From Deltaproteobacteria bacterium (GTDB lineage Bacteria > Myxococcota_A > UBA9160 > JAFDET01), in NCBI GenBank assembly GCA_019310195.1, contig JAFDET010000056.1:1-12797 (forward strand): a stretch of DNA of 12,797 nt. The letters are read 5' to 3'. The position numbers and the translations under genes are program-made. The notes under the pieces are model-generated. The model saw only the letters and a program-made list of their open reading frames with translations, was not told the origin of the DNA and did not search any database. Shown here one piece after another: positions 7,229-12,797 of this stretch (the stretch's first letter is position 1; each line of letters opens with the position of its first letter).

Positions 7229-8122
7229 TCAGGGCCGCGCGGGCGTCTGGTAGTCGATTCCGATCCGGCCCAGGCGCGTCTTGAACTCCTTCAAGACGGT
7301 GTCGGCCAGCAGCGCCTCCATCTCCTCCGGATCCATCTCGCCCAGCTTGTGCCCGTGGAACTCGGCGCCCTCCCCCACGGGACCGGCCGCGCCGGCCTGC
7401 TGCTTGGCTCGCTGGATCTCCTCCCGCGCGTCGGTGCGCCGGAACGAGTCGGCGAAGGTGGCGAGCATGTAGAAGGTCATCTCCTTCTGCATCTTCTCGA
7501 CTTCGGGCTTCTTCGCGGGGTTCTCCTTGATCAGGGACCCGATGCGGTTCTCGCCGAAGCCCACGTGGCGCCGCTCGTCGGCGATCGTCCCCGTCAGCGT
7601 CTGGGCGAACTTGGGGTTCAGCGCCTGACTCGTCTGGTGGAGCAGCTCGAACACCGTGAAGGCCATGCCCTCCAGGACGATGTTCTGGCCCACCACACCC
7701 GACACGAAGTCCTTCTTGTCCACCTTCTCCAGCAGGATCTCGGCGAACTTCACCAGGTTCGGGTTGGCGTGGGCCTGGATGACGCTCTCCAGCTCGTTCT
7801 TCTGGACGCCCAGGTCCAGAAGCCGCTGCGTGAAGATCTCCACGTGGCGGGCCTCGTCCAGGGTCTGGGTGGCGAGGAAGCGGGCGCTGGGCTGGTCCGG
7901 GCAGGCGTTGATCAGCCCGGACGACGCGGCCAGAGCGCAGCGCTCTCCAACGACGAGCTGGACGGTGGTGCGGATCGCCTGCTCGCGCAGCAGATCGTCC
8001 TGCATCAGCAGCTCCGGCTCTCGGGAGTCGGGATCGTGCCCATACGAGGTTCCCTCGAGGTACCCCTGAGGGCAGGACTCGAGCCAGTGCTGAATCGAGT
8101 ACATCGACAGAAAATCGCTCAT
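7229..8122 (-). CDS. Ferritin-like diiron-carboxylate protein (first paralog)
   Basis: A 297-residue protein of the same fold and motif order as its downstream neighbour: Glu60 (VGER), Glu90 and His93 (DEARH), Glu151 (NIVLEGM) and Glu183/His186 (DERRHVGFGEN). All six expected iron ligands are present, so both copies should bind two irons. It carries a C-terminal extension of ~50 residues that is acidic and Met-rich (for example GEMDPEEMEALL, 261-272) and that the paralog replaces with a shorter tail. It is the promoter-proximal gene of the five-gene operon. ATG 8122 has a GGGAGTGA ribosome site at 8138-8131, a near-perfect anti-SD match. A sigma-54 promoter lies just upstream. Candidate roles are diiron oxygenase, oxidase, peroxide or O2 detoxification; nothing in the sequence decides among them. 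Confidence 0.86.
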   Translation of the reverse strand: MSDFLSMYSIQHWLESCPQGYLEGTSYGHDPDSREPELLMQDDLLREQAIRTTVQLVVGERCALAASSGLINACPDQPSARFLATQTLDEARHVEIFTQRLLDLGVQKNELESVIQAHANPNLVKFAEILLEKVDKKDFVSGVVGQNIVLEGMAFTVFELLHQTSQALNPKFAQTLTGTIADERRHVGFGENRIGSLIKENPAKKPEVEKMQKEMTFYMLATFADSFRRTDAREEIQRAKQQAGAAGPVGEGAEFHGHKLGEMDPEEMEALLADTVLKEFKTRLGRIGIDYQTPARP

Positions 8123-8130
8123 GGTTCAGT

Positions 8131-8138
8131 TCACTCCC
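8131..8138 (-). promoter_or_regulatory. Strong ribosome binding site of the diiron operon
   Basis: On the minus strand the bases read GGGAGTGA, seven of eight bases matching GGAGGTGA-type complementarity, 8 nt before ATG 8122. It lies inside the leader predicted from the sigma-54 promoter, which supports that promoter's start site. Confidence 0.65.
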
Positions 8139-8173
8139 GTTGAACGCGCGCCACCGTGGTTGGACTGCCCTGC

Positions 8174-8189
8174 CGCAAGCGTCGTGCCG
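8174..8189 (-). promoter_or_regulatory. Sigma-54 (-24/-12) promoter of the diiron operon
   Basis: Read on the minus strand, the 16 bases are CGGCACGACGCTTGCG. Against the sigma-54 consensus TGGCACG-N4-TTGCW this matches GGCACG and TTGC with the exact 4-base spacing and misses only the two end bases. The invariant GG and GC fall at the required distance. The predicted start site is near 8163, giving a 41-nt leader that contains the ribosome site and ends at ATG 8122. Sigma-54 promoters need an AAA+ activator, and one is encoded by the divergent gene cluster. The call rests on the motif and its position; no experimental start site is available. Confidence 0.65.
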
Positions 8190-8335
8190 GCGAGGACGAA
8201 TCAGAAGCGCCCCAGGGCTGCCGCAAGGGGCCCCGATGCGTCGGTTCGTCCAATAGCCCAAGTCGTTGCGATAGAGTAGCCCAGCCCGCCTCGAGGATTT
8301 GACCGAACACCCCTGGGACGCGAAGGTCTAGCGGC

Positions 8336-9625
8336 ATGCCCCAAAAGCCTCCTACGTCGGACCTCGCGCAGCGCCTGGCGTTTCTCGACCTGACCGAGGA
8401 AGACCGGCGACTCCTGGCGGAGCTACGCCCAATGCTGGAGCAGCATGCGGAGCGCTTCGTGTCGGCGTTCTACCAGCACCTGCTCTCCTTCGAGCCGACC
8501 CGCCGTCTGCTGACCGATCCCAAGGTGAAGGAACGGCTCCTGGTCAAGCAGCGAGAGTACCTGCTCAGCCTGGCCGGCGCGGAGATCGACGAAGCGTACG
8601 TAGAGGAGCGGCTCCGCATCGGCCGGGTGCACGAGCGCATCGGCCTGGAGCCGCGCTTCTACTTCGGGTCGTACCGGCTCTACTTCTCGCTGCTCCAGCC
8701 CCTGGTGAACGAAGCCTGCGCCGGCGAGCCCGGGCGCGGCGAGCAGACCCTGGACGCTCTTCTCAAGGTCCTGATCCTGGACGCCGAGCTCGCCACCGAA
8801 GCCTACCTGGAGGGGCGCGAGCGCGAGCTCGAGTACCTCAACCGAGAGCTGGCCGATGCGGGCCACGATCTCGCCTTGCAGGTGCAGAAGCGCACCACCG
8901 AGCTGCGCCTCACGCGCCGCAGGGCCCGGGCCGCCGAAGAGCTGGCCTCCGTGGCAACCCTGGCCGCCGGGCTGGCCCACGAAATCGGAACACCGATGGG
9001 TGTGATCCGGGGCCACGCCGAGCTGCTCGAGTCGGCCGTCGACGACGATCGTTCGCGCTGGCGCCTGAAGACGATCACGGAGCAGATCGACCGCATCTCC
9101 GGGATCATCCAGGCGCTGCTGAACCTCTCGCGCCCGCGCGAGCCGGTGCGCGTACCCACCGATGTGACCGAGGTCCTGGAGGGAACCCTTACGTTCCTCT
9201 CGGAGAAGCTGGGCGGCCGCGGCATCGTGACTCGTCGCGACTACCGGCCGGTCCCGCAAGTGCATGCCGACCCGGAGAAGCTGCAGCAGGTCTTCCTCAA
9301 TCTATTGCTCAACGCTGTGGACGCCATGAGCGAGGGAGGGACCCTGCACGCCAGCGTGGTCCCGGGCGACGACGGCTGGGTCGAGGTGCGGCTGGCCGAC
9401 ACCGGCCCGGGAATCCCGGAGGACGAGCTGCCCCGGATCTTCGAGGCCTTCTACACCACCAAGCAGGCCGGCGCGGGCAACGGTCTCGGCCTGGTCGTTG
9501 CCAACACGATCGTGGCCGACCACGGCGGCAACCTGGAGGTCACCAGCGAGCCCGGCGAGGGCACCGAGTTCCGCATCGCCCTGCCGCCCCTGGATCTGCC
9601 GGAGCCGGAGCGCGACACGGCGTAG
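8336..9625 (+). CDS. Globin-coupled sensor histidine kinase (heme O2/redox sensor)
   Basis: A 429-residue soluble two-component kinase with no membrane segment. Residues ~10-160 form a protoglobin/globin-coupled sensor domain: FYQHLL with distal-pocket Tyr46, and RIGRVHERIGLEPRFYFGSY with proximal heme ligand His99. A coiled-coil linker runs ~160-205. The kinase core has the H-box GLAHEIGTPM with phospho-accepting His215, an N-box around Asn326 (LNLLLNAVDAM), G1 DTGPGIP (355-361), F-box FEAFYTTK and G2 GNGLGLVV. AfGcHK from Anaeromyxobacter, which senses O2 through a globin domain, has the same order and, as I recall, a proximal His99 and distal Tyr45. ATG 8336 has a modest GAAGGT ribosome site. 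The NtrC-family regulator 168 bp downstream is the obvious partner. Predicted ligand: O2, possibly NO/CO or heme redox state. Confidence 0.9.
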   Translation: MPQKPPTSDLAQRLAFLDLTEEDRRLLAELRPMLEQHAERFVSAFYQHLLSFEPTRRLLTDPKVKERLLVKQREYLLSLAGAEIDEAYVEERLRIGRVHERIGLEPRFYFGSYRLYFSLLQPLVNEACAGEPGRGEQTLDALLKVLILDAELATEAYLEGRERELEYLNRELADAGHDLALQVQKRTTELRLTRRRARAAEELASVATLAAGLAHEIGTPMGVIRGHAELLESAVDDDRSRWRLKTITEQIDRISGIIQALLNLSRPREPVRVPTDVTEVLEGTLTFLSEKLGGRGIVTRRDYRPVPQVHADPEKLQQVFLNLLLNAVDAMSEGGTLHASVVPGDDGWVEVRLADTGPGIPEDELPRIFEAFYTTKQAGAGNGLGLVVANTIVADHGGNLEVTSEPGEGTEFRIALPPLDLPEPERDTA

Positions 9626-9646
9626 GCCAGCCCAGGCTCTGGCTGG
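9626..9646 (+). terminator. Weak hairpin directly after the kinase stop
   Basis: CCAGCC (9627-9632) and GGCTGG (9641-9646) can form a 6-bp stem with an 8-nt loop, one base after the TAG stop. There is no following T-run, so this is not a standard intrinsic terminator. It might attenuate transcription or protect the 3' end. Confidence 0.25.
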
Positions 9647-9690
9647 AGAGGCTCGCCATGGGGCGTTGCGGATCGGGCCCCCCCGGTAAA

Positions 9691-9727
9691 TGTGTCTATT
9701 TGCCACGCCATGTGGCATAATTACACA
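9691..9727. promoter_or_regulatory. Concentric palindrome, probable operator upstream of the regulator gene
   Basis: Two inverted repeats share one centre at 9709: inner TGCCAC (9701-9706) with GTGGCA (9712-9717), and outer TGTGT (9691-9695) with ACACA (9723-9727). The spacers between the arms do not pair. The stretch is markedly AT-richer than its surroundings and contains CATAAT at 9716-9721, a possible sigma-70 -10 element. A dimeric regulator, perhaps the Fis-type HTH of the downstream NtrC-family protein, could bind here. No T-run follows, so a terminator is unlikely. Function is inferred from symmetry and position only. Confidence 0.45.
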
Positions 9728-9763
9728 CAATGACTCCTATCAAGCACTCTCCGCGCTCCAGAC

Positions 9764-9779
9764 TGGCACGAGTTCTGCT
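9764..9779 (+). promoter_or_regulatory. Sigma-54-like -24/-12 element before the NtrC-family gene
   Basis: TGGCACGAGTTCTGCT matches TGGCACG-N4-TTGCW at every constrained position but one (C for the first T). It is a better match than the diiron operon promoter. Its predicted start site is near 9790, only 4 nt before ATG 9794, which would give a leaderless transcript without the AAGG ribosome site. It may be a real autoregulatory promoter with a short leader, or a site used otherwise. Confidence 0.45.
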
Positions 9780-9793
9780 GTGAGAATGAAGGC

Positions 9794-11194
9794 ATGAACC
9801 GCGTTCGCTCGATCTTGGTGGTGGATGACGACGCGGCCATGCGCGAGATGATCGTTTCCCTCCTCGAGGAGCAGGGGTTCCGAGCATCTGGCTGTGGCGG
9901 CGCCGATGCGGCCCTCGAATCCCTGCGCGAGCAGCCAGCCGACGCGGTGCTCTCGGATATCCGGATGCCCGGCAAGTCCGGCCTCGACCTCCTGGGCGAG
10001 ATCCGCGAGCTGCGTCCGGAGGTCCCGGTGGTGCTGATGACCGCCTTCGGCAGCATCGACAGCGCCGTGGAGGCCATGCGGGCCGGCGCCTTCGACTACG
10101 TGACCAAGCCCTTCAAGAAGGACGAGGTCCTGGTCGTGCTGGAACGCGCCTTCGAGCGCGCGGCCCTGGAGGAAGAGAACACGCGCCTGCGGCGGGCGGT
10201 GGACCGGACCACCTCGTTCGGTGACCTGATCGGCGCCAGCCCCGCCATGCGCGAGATCTTCGCGCTGGTGCGCAAGATCGCCTCGAGCCGCAGCACCGTG
10301 CTCGTCACCGGCGAGAGCGGCACCGGCAAGGACGTCCTGGCCCGGACCATCCACTTCACCGGCAGCGCCGGCGAGGCGGCCTTCGTACCCGTGAACTGCA
10401 CGGCGATTCCCGAAGGCCTGCTGGAGAGCGAGCTCTTCGGCCACGTGCGGGGCTCCTTCACCGGCGCACACACCACCAAGCGCGGCCTCTTCGAGGTGGC
10501 CGACGGCGGGACGCTGTTCCTCGACGAGATCGGCGACATGGGGCCGAGCCTGCAGGGAAAGCTCCTGCGCGTACTCCAGGATGGTGAGATCCGCTCGGTG
10601 GGCGGGACCCAGCCGATCAAGGTGAACGTCCGCGTGATCGCCGCCACCAACAAGGATCTGCGCAAGGAGATGGACGAGGGCCGTTTCCGCCGCGACCTCT
10701 TCTATCGGCTCAACGTGATTCCGATCCACATTCCGCCGCTTCGCGAGCGCCCCGAGGACGTTCCGCTCCTGGCCGAGGCCTTCCTGCGCAAGCATGCCAC
10801 CGACCGGCGCATGACCCTGTCGCCCGCCGCGCTGCAGAAGCTCATGGGCTGCGCGTTCGAGGGCAACGCGCGCGAGCTGGAGAACCTGGTCGAGCGGGCC
10901 ATCGCCCTGTGCGACGGCCCGGAGCTCGAGCCGGAGGATCTGCCGCTGCCGGAGAACGAAGCCGGCGCTGCCAGTACCGGCGAACCCCTGGCCCGTGCCG
11001 CGGCGCAGCGCCAGATGACGCTGCGCGAGCTCGAGGACCTCTACGTGGATGAGATCCTCCGCCAGACCGGCGGCAACAAGGTGCGTGCCGCGCGGATCCT
11101 GGGCATCGACCGCCGCACGTTGTACCGCCGCCGTGAGCGCGAGACGCGCCGTTTGCACCCGGTCACTGAAGAGGAGATCGCGCAGGAGGCGTAG
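9794..11194 (+). CDS. NtrC-family sigma-54-dependent response regulator
   Basis: A 466-residue three-domain regulator. The receiver (1-120) has acidic Asp11-13, phospho-acceptor Asp55 (LSDIRMP), Thr83 and Lys105. The AAA+ sigma-54 interaction domain (~145-375) has Walker A GESGTGKD (173-180), the sigma-54-contacting loop GSFTGA (220-225, usually GAFTGA), Walker B GGTLFLDEIGDM (Asp244/Glu245) and the conserved DLFYRLNV segment. A Fis-type helix-turn-helix (~407-447, GGNKVRAARILGIDRRTLYRR) closes the protein, with an unusual ~16-residue acidic tail. When phosphorylated, such proteins oligomerise on upstream sites and use ATP to open sigma-54 promoters. The globin kinase gene directly upstream should be its kinase, and the -24/-12 promoter of the diiron operon a likely target. 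The start at ATG 9794 is fixed by the receiver N-terminus. Confidence 0.95.
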   Translation: MNRVRSILVVDDDAAMREMIVSLLEEQGFRASGCGGADAALESLREQPADAVLSDIRMPGKSGLDLLGEIRELRPEVPVVLMTAFGSIDSAVEAMRAGAFDYVTKPFKKDEVLVVLERAFERAALEEENTRLRRAVDRTTSFGDLIGASPAMREIFALVRKIASSRSTVLVTGESGTGKDVLARTIHFTGSAGEAAFVPVNCTAIPEGLLESELFGHVRGSFTGAHTTKRGLFEVADGGTLFLDEIGDMGPSLQGKLLRVLQDGEIRSVGGTQPIKVNVRVIAATNKDLRKEMDEGRFRRDLFYRLNVIPIHIPPLRERPEDVPLLAEAFLRKHATDRRMTLSPAALQKLMGCAFEGNARELENLVERAIALCDGPELEPEDLPLPENEAGAASTGEPLARAAAQRQMTLRELEDLYVDEILRQTGGNKVRAARILGIDRRTLYRRRERETRRLHPVTEEEIAQEA

Positions 11195-11216
11195 CGGCAG
11201 CGAGCCGAGGAGAGCC

Positions 11217-11660
11217 ATGGATCCCTCCGAGATCCGAGAACGCGTCCTGGACGATCACGAGAACCTTCGCACCCGCCTCGCCATGGTCGAGTCGCTCTCG
11301 CAACGCGCCGACGACGGCGAGGTCTACGCCCTGGATCAGCTCCGGGACCGCGGCGACGAGCTGTGCCGCAAGCTGAGACGCCACCTGGACATGGAAGACC
11401 TCCACCTGGTGCCGCTGATCCAGGAGACCCGCGGTCGCGAGGCCGCCCGGCAGCTCGCGGCCGAGCACCGCGAGCAACGCCTGCTCTTCGACTTCGTGCT
11501 GAGTCGACTCCGCGATGCGGAGCGCCCGACGCGCCTCGTCTGCCGCGAGATCCAGGCCTTCATCGACCTGCTGCGCGACGACATGGACATGGAAGAAGAG
11601 GAGTTGCTCGTCGCAGCGGAGCGCCAGCGGCGACGCCCGGACGAAGGCGCCTCCGCTTGA
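11217..11660 (+). CDS. Hemerythrin-like HHE-domain protein with an altered ligand
   Basis: A 147-residue all-helical protein with the hemerythrin/HHE helix motifs: DDHENLR (His14), RRHLDMEDLHLVPLI (His56, Glu60), AEHREQRLL (His84) and LRDDMDMEEEELL. In the last motif the family normally has LRxHMxxEE; here Asp122 stands where His is expected, while Glu126 is kept. One iron ligand is therefore changed, which may alter O2 or metal binding. Hemerythrin-like proteins bind O2 or NO or act in iron and oxygen sensing. ATG 11217 has GAGGAG at 11207-11212; an in-frame extension back to 11049 overlaps the regulator gene and is not coding. It lies 22 nt after the sigma-54 regulator and is probably co-transcribed with it. 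A link with oxygen sensing is inferred. Confidence 0.82.
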   Translation: MDPSEIRERVLDDHENLRTRLAMVESLSQRADDGEVYALDQLRDRGDELCRKLRRHLDMEDLHLVPLIQETRGREAARQLAAEHREQRLLFDFVLSRLRDAERPTRLVCREIQAFIDLLRDDMDMEEEELLVAAERQRRRPDEGASA

Positions 11661-11674
11661 CGAGGACGCTCAGG

Positions 11675-11706
11675 TCCCCTCTAATCCGTCGCGTGCGACC
11701 AGGGGA
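11675..11706 (+). promoter_or_regulatory. RNA hairpin that could mask the small gene's ribosome site
   Basis: TCCCCT (11675-11680) pairs with AGGGGA (11701-11706), and an inner GTCG (11688-11691) pairs with CGAC (11696-11699) around a CGTG tetraloop. The 3' outer arm covers most of the GGGGAG ribosome site of the 25-codon gene. It could limit its translation, or serve as a weak terminator without a T-run. Confidence 0.3.
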
Positions 11707-11715
11707 GTCGGTCGG

Positions 11716-11793
11716 ATGTGGGGCGGCCTGAAGCAGGAGTTCAAGCAGCGGGTCCACCGCTACACCGAGCGCCGCGCCACGCCCGCGGCCTGA
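11716..11793 (+). CDS. Unrecognised 25-residue small protein
   Basis: This short gene reads MWGGLKQEFKQRVHRYTERR plus a five-residue tail. Two features argue that it is real: GGGGAG at 11702-11707 sits exactly 8 nt before ATG 11716, and all 25 sense codons end in G or C, as in the neighbouring genes. The peptide is basic and probably one amphipathic helix. The gene fills the space between the hemerythrin-like and glycosyltransferase genes, with the next start 11 nt after its TGA, so it could be translationally coupled to the glycosyltransferase. I do not recognise the family. Alternatives are a leader peptide or a chance reading frame. Confidence 0.5.
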   Translation: MWGGLKQEFKQRVHRYTERRATPAA

Positions 11794-11804
11794 ACGGGGA
11801 ACCC

Positions 11805-12797
11805 ATGGGCGTCGTGGACCCGATTCTGCGGCTGCGTCCGGAGGACCCCATCGTCGCCGGCGCGGCCGACGATGGCTACGCCATGCCGCTGGCGGTCTCG
11901 ATCCGCTCGGTGATCGATCGACTGGCCCCCGAGCGCCGCCTGGGCATCGTGGTCCTGGATGGGGGCATTCGACCCGCCAACCGCGAGCGCGTGCTGCGCT
12001 CCTGGCCGGCGGACCGCGTCGAGGTGGCATGGCTCACGCCCGACGCCTCGGTCTTCGACGACGCACCGACGTGGCGTTGGGTGAACCGGGTCATGTACTA
12101 CCGGCTGCTGCTCCCCCAGCTGCTGCCCGAGGCCATCGCGAAGGTCCTCTACCTGGACGTGGACGTCCTGGCGCTGGCCGACGTCTCCGCGCTGTGGGAC
12201 GAACCCCTGGGCGACGTGGCGCTGCGAGCCACCCAGGACCCCACCAGCCCCTACATGGACGCCGAGCGCGCCATGCCCGCCGGATGGGTGCAGCCGGCGG
12301 AGGGCTTCACCGCGCAGCCGCTGCCGAAGTACGACCTCCACGACCTCGAGCCCGACACGCCCTACCTGAACAGCGGCGTGCTGATGATGAACCTGGACTG
12401 GTGGCGCCGGCACGACGTCACCCGGCGCATGCTGGCGTGCCTGATCGAGAACGCGGGGCACATCGAGGCGCCCGATCAGTACGCCCTCAACGTGGTCCTG
12501 CACGGCGCCTGGGCACCCATGGATCCCGGCTGGAACGCGCTGGCCGTCCTGCACCGGCGCGGCTCGTGGCGCGAGACCCACTACGATGAAGCCACGTTCC
12601 GGCGCCTGCTGGATGCCCCCTACATCCTGCACTGGGCCGGCGTGCAGAAGCCCTGGAACGGCCTCGGGACCGTGCCCCGCGAAGAGCTCTTCCACCGCAC
12701 CCGCGCCGAAACCGCCTGGGCCGGCTGGCGTGGGCAGCAGCGGTTGCTGGGCTTCCGTCTGGCCCGGACCCGCAAGCGGGCACGCCGGCGCGCGCGC
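11805..12797 (+). CDS. GT8-family glycosyltransferase (3' end outside the window)
   Basis: An open frame of 331 codons that runs off the right edge. It begins with the nucleotide-sugar-binding strand ADDGYAMPLAVSIRSV (21-36), typical of GT8 enzymes such as LgtC. The metal-binding DxD is LYLDVDVL (Asp118 and Asp120). YLNSGVLMMNLDWWR (187-201), PDQYALN (223-229) and ILHWAGVQKPW (274-284) are the other GT8 motifs, so the catalytic domain is complete and only the tail is missing. The end is Arg-rich (ARTRKRARRRAR), as in C-terminal membrane-binding tails of GT8 enzymes. It transfers a hexose from a UDP-sugar to a lipopolysaccharide or other surface glycan acceptor. ATG 11805 has GGGGA 4 nt upstream, a tight spacing. 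It is probably in the operon of the preceding genes, although a functional tie to oxygen sensing is not evident. Confidence 0.88.
   Translation, partial: MGVVDPILRLRPEDPIVAGAADDGYAMPLAVSIRSVIDRLAPERRLGIVVLDGGIRPANRERVLRSWPADRVEVAWLTPDASVFDDAPTWRWVNRVMYYRLLLPQLLPEAIAKVLYLDVDVLALADVSALWDEPLGDVALRATQDPTSPYMDAERAMPAGWVQPAEGFTAQPLPKYDLHDLEPDTPYLNSGVLMMNLDWWRRHDVTRRMLACLIENAGHIEAPDQYALNVVLHGAWAPMDPGWNALAVLHRRGSWRETHYDEATFRRLLDAPYILHWAGVQKPWNGLGTVPREELFHRTRAETAWAGWRGQQRLLGFRLARTRKRARRRAR

Noticed and set aside
5353..8143. Two long + strand reading frames (5353-7284 and 7184-8143) opposite the diiron operon
   Set aside because: They are antisense to genes with complete diiron and radical SAM motifs, carry no recognisable domain, and have the His/Arg/Gly-rich composition expected of antisense frames in GC-rich DNA.
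8227..8234. GGGGCCCC palindrome in the divergent gap
   Set aside because: Short self-complementary G/C runs are expected by chance at this GC content, and nothing around it extends the symmetry.
9701..9717. TGCCAC/GTGGCA as an intrinsic terminator of the kinase gene
   Set aside because: The stem is only 6 bp, sits 75 bp after the stop and has no T-run; shared symmetry with TGTGT/ACACA fits a protein-binding site better.
9740..11218. 492-codon minus-strand frame opposite the NtrC-family regulator
   Set aside because: The + strand encodes a complete receiver, AAA+ and Fis-HTH protein; the opposite frame has no motif.
1..12797. CRISPR arrays, tRNAs, insertion sequences, attachment sites
   Set aside because: No spaced direct repeats, no cloverleaf-like sequence, no transposase or integrase motifs and no flanking duplications were seen by eye.

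Overview
The window is about 12.8 kb of very GC-rich bacterial chromosome, densely coding, with codons that mostly end in G or C. A PEP-CTERM protein, an NtrC-family/sigma-54 regulator, a globin-coupled histidine kinase and several lipoprotein-like or diiron proteins together suggest a Myxococcota/deltaproteobacteria-like environmental organism. This placement is inferred from gene content only. I see no tRNA, rRNA, CRISPR array, insertion sequence or phage gene.

Layout. (1) Positions 1-4020, + strand: the end of a PEP-CTERM surface protein, a membrane-anchored HSL-type alpha/beta hydrolase, and an ABC-2 type exporter (ATPase plus about 12-segment permease), with stop/start overlaps between the last three genes. 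(2) Positions 4021-4112: a short convergent gap holding only a lipoprotein-signal-like fragment. (3) Positions 8122 down to 4113, - strand: a compact five-gene operon of two tandem paralogous ferritin-like diiron proteins, a small zinc-ribbon protein coupled to the second by a 4-nt overlap, a radical SAM protein whose Fe-S motif lies upstream of any ATG/GTG/TTG start, and a secreted, probably lipid-anchored purple-acid-phosphatase-like metallophosphoesterase. (4) Positions 8336-12797, + strand: a heme-globin-coupled sensor histidine kinase, an NtrC-family sigma-54 activator, a hemerythrin-like protein, an unrecognised 25-codon gene, and a GT8-type glycosyltransferase cut by the window end.

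How they may work together. The 213-bp divergent gap between (3) and (4) holds a good -24/-12 (sigma-54) promoter pointing into the diiron operon. Its predicted start site is 41 nt before the first gene, and a strong ribosome binding site lies in the leader. The divergent genes encode a predicted oxygen/redox-sensing kinase and a sigma-54 activator. The simplest reading is a self-contained gas-sensing circuit: globin kinase to NtrC-type regulator to sigma-54 promoter to an uncharacterised diiron/zinc-ribbon/radical SAM module, with a hemerythrin-like protein beside the regulator. The motifs are visible in the sequence; the wiring and the chemistry of the operon are inference.
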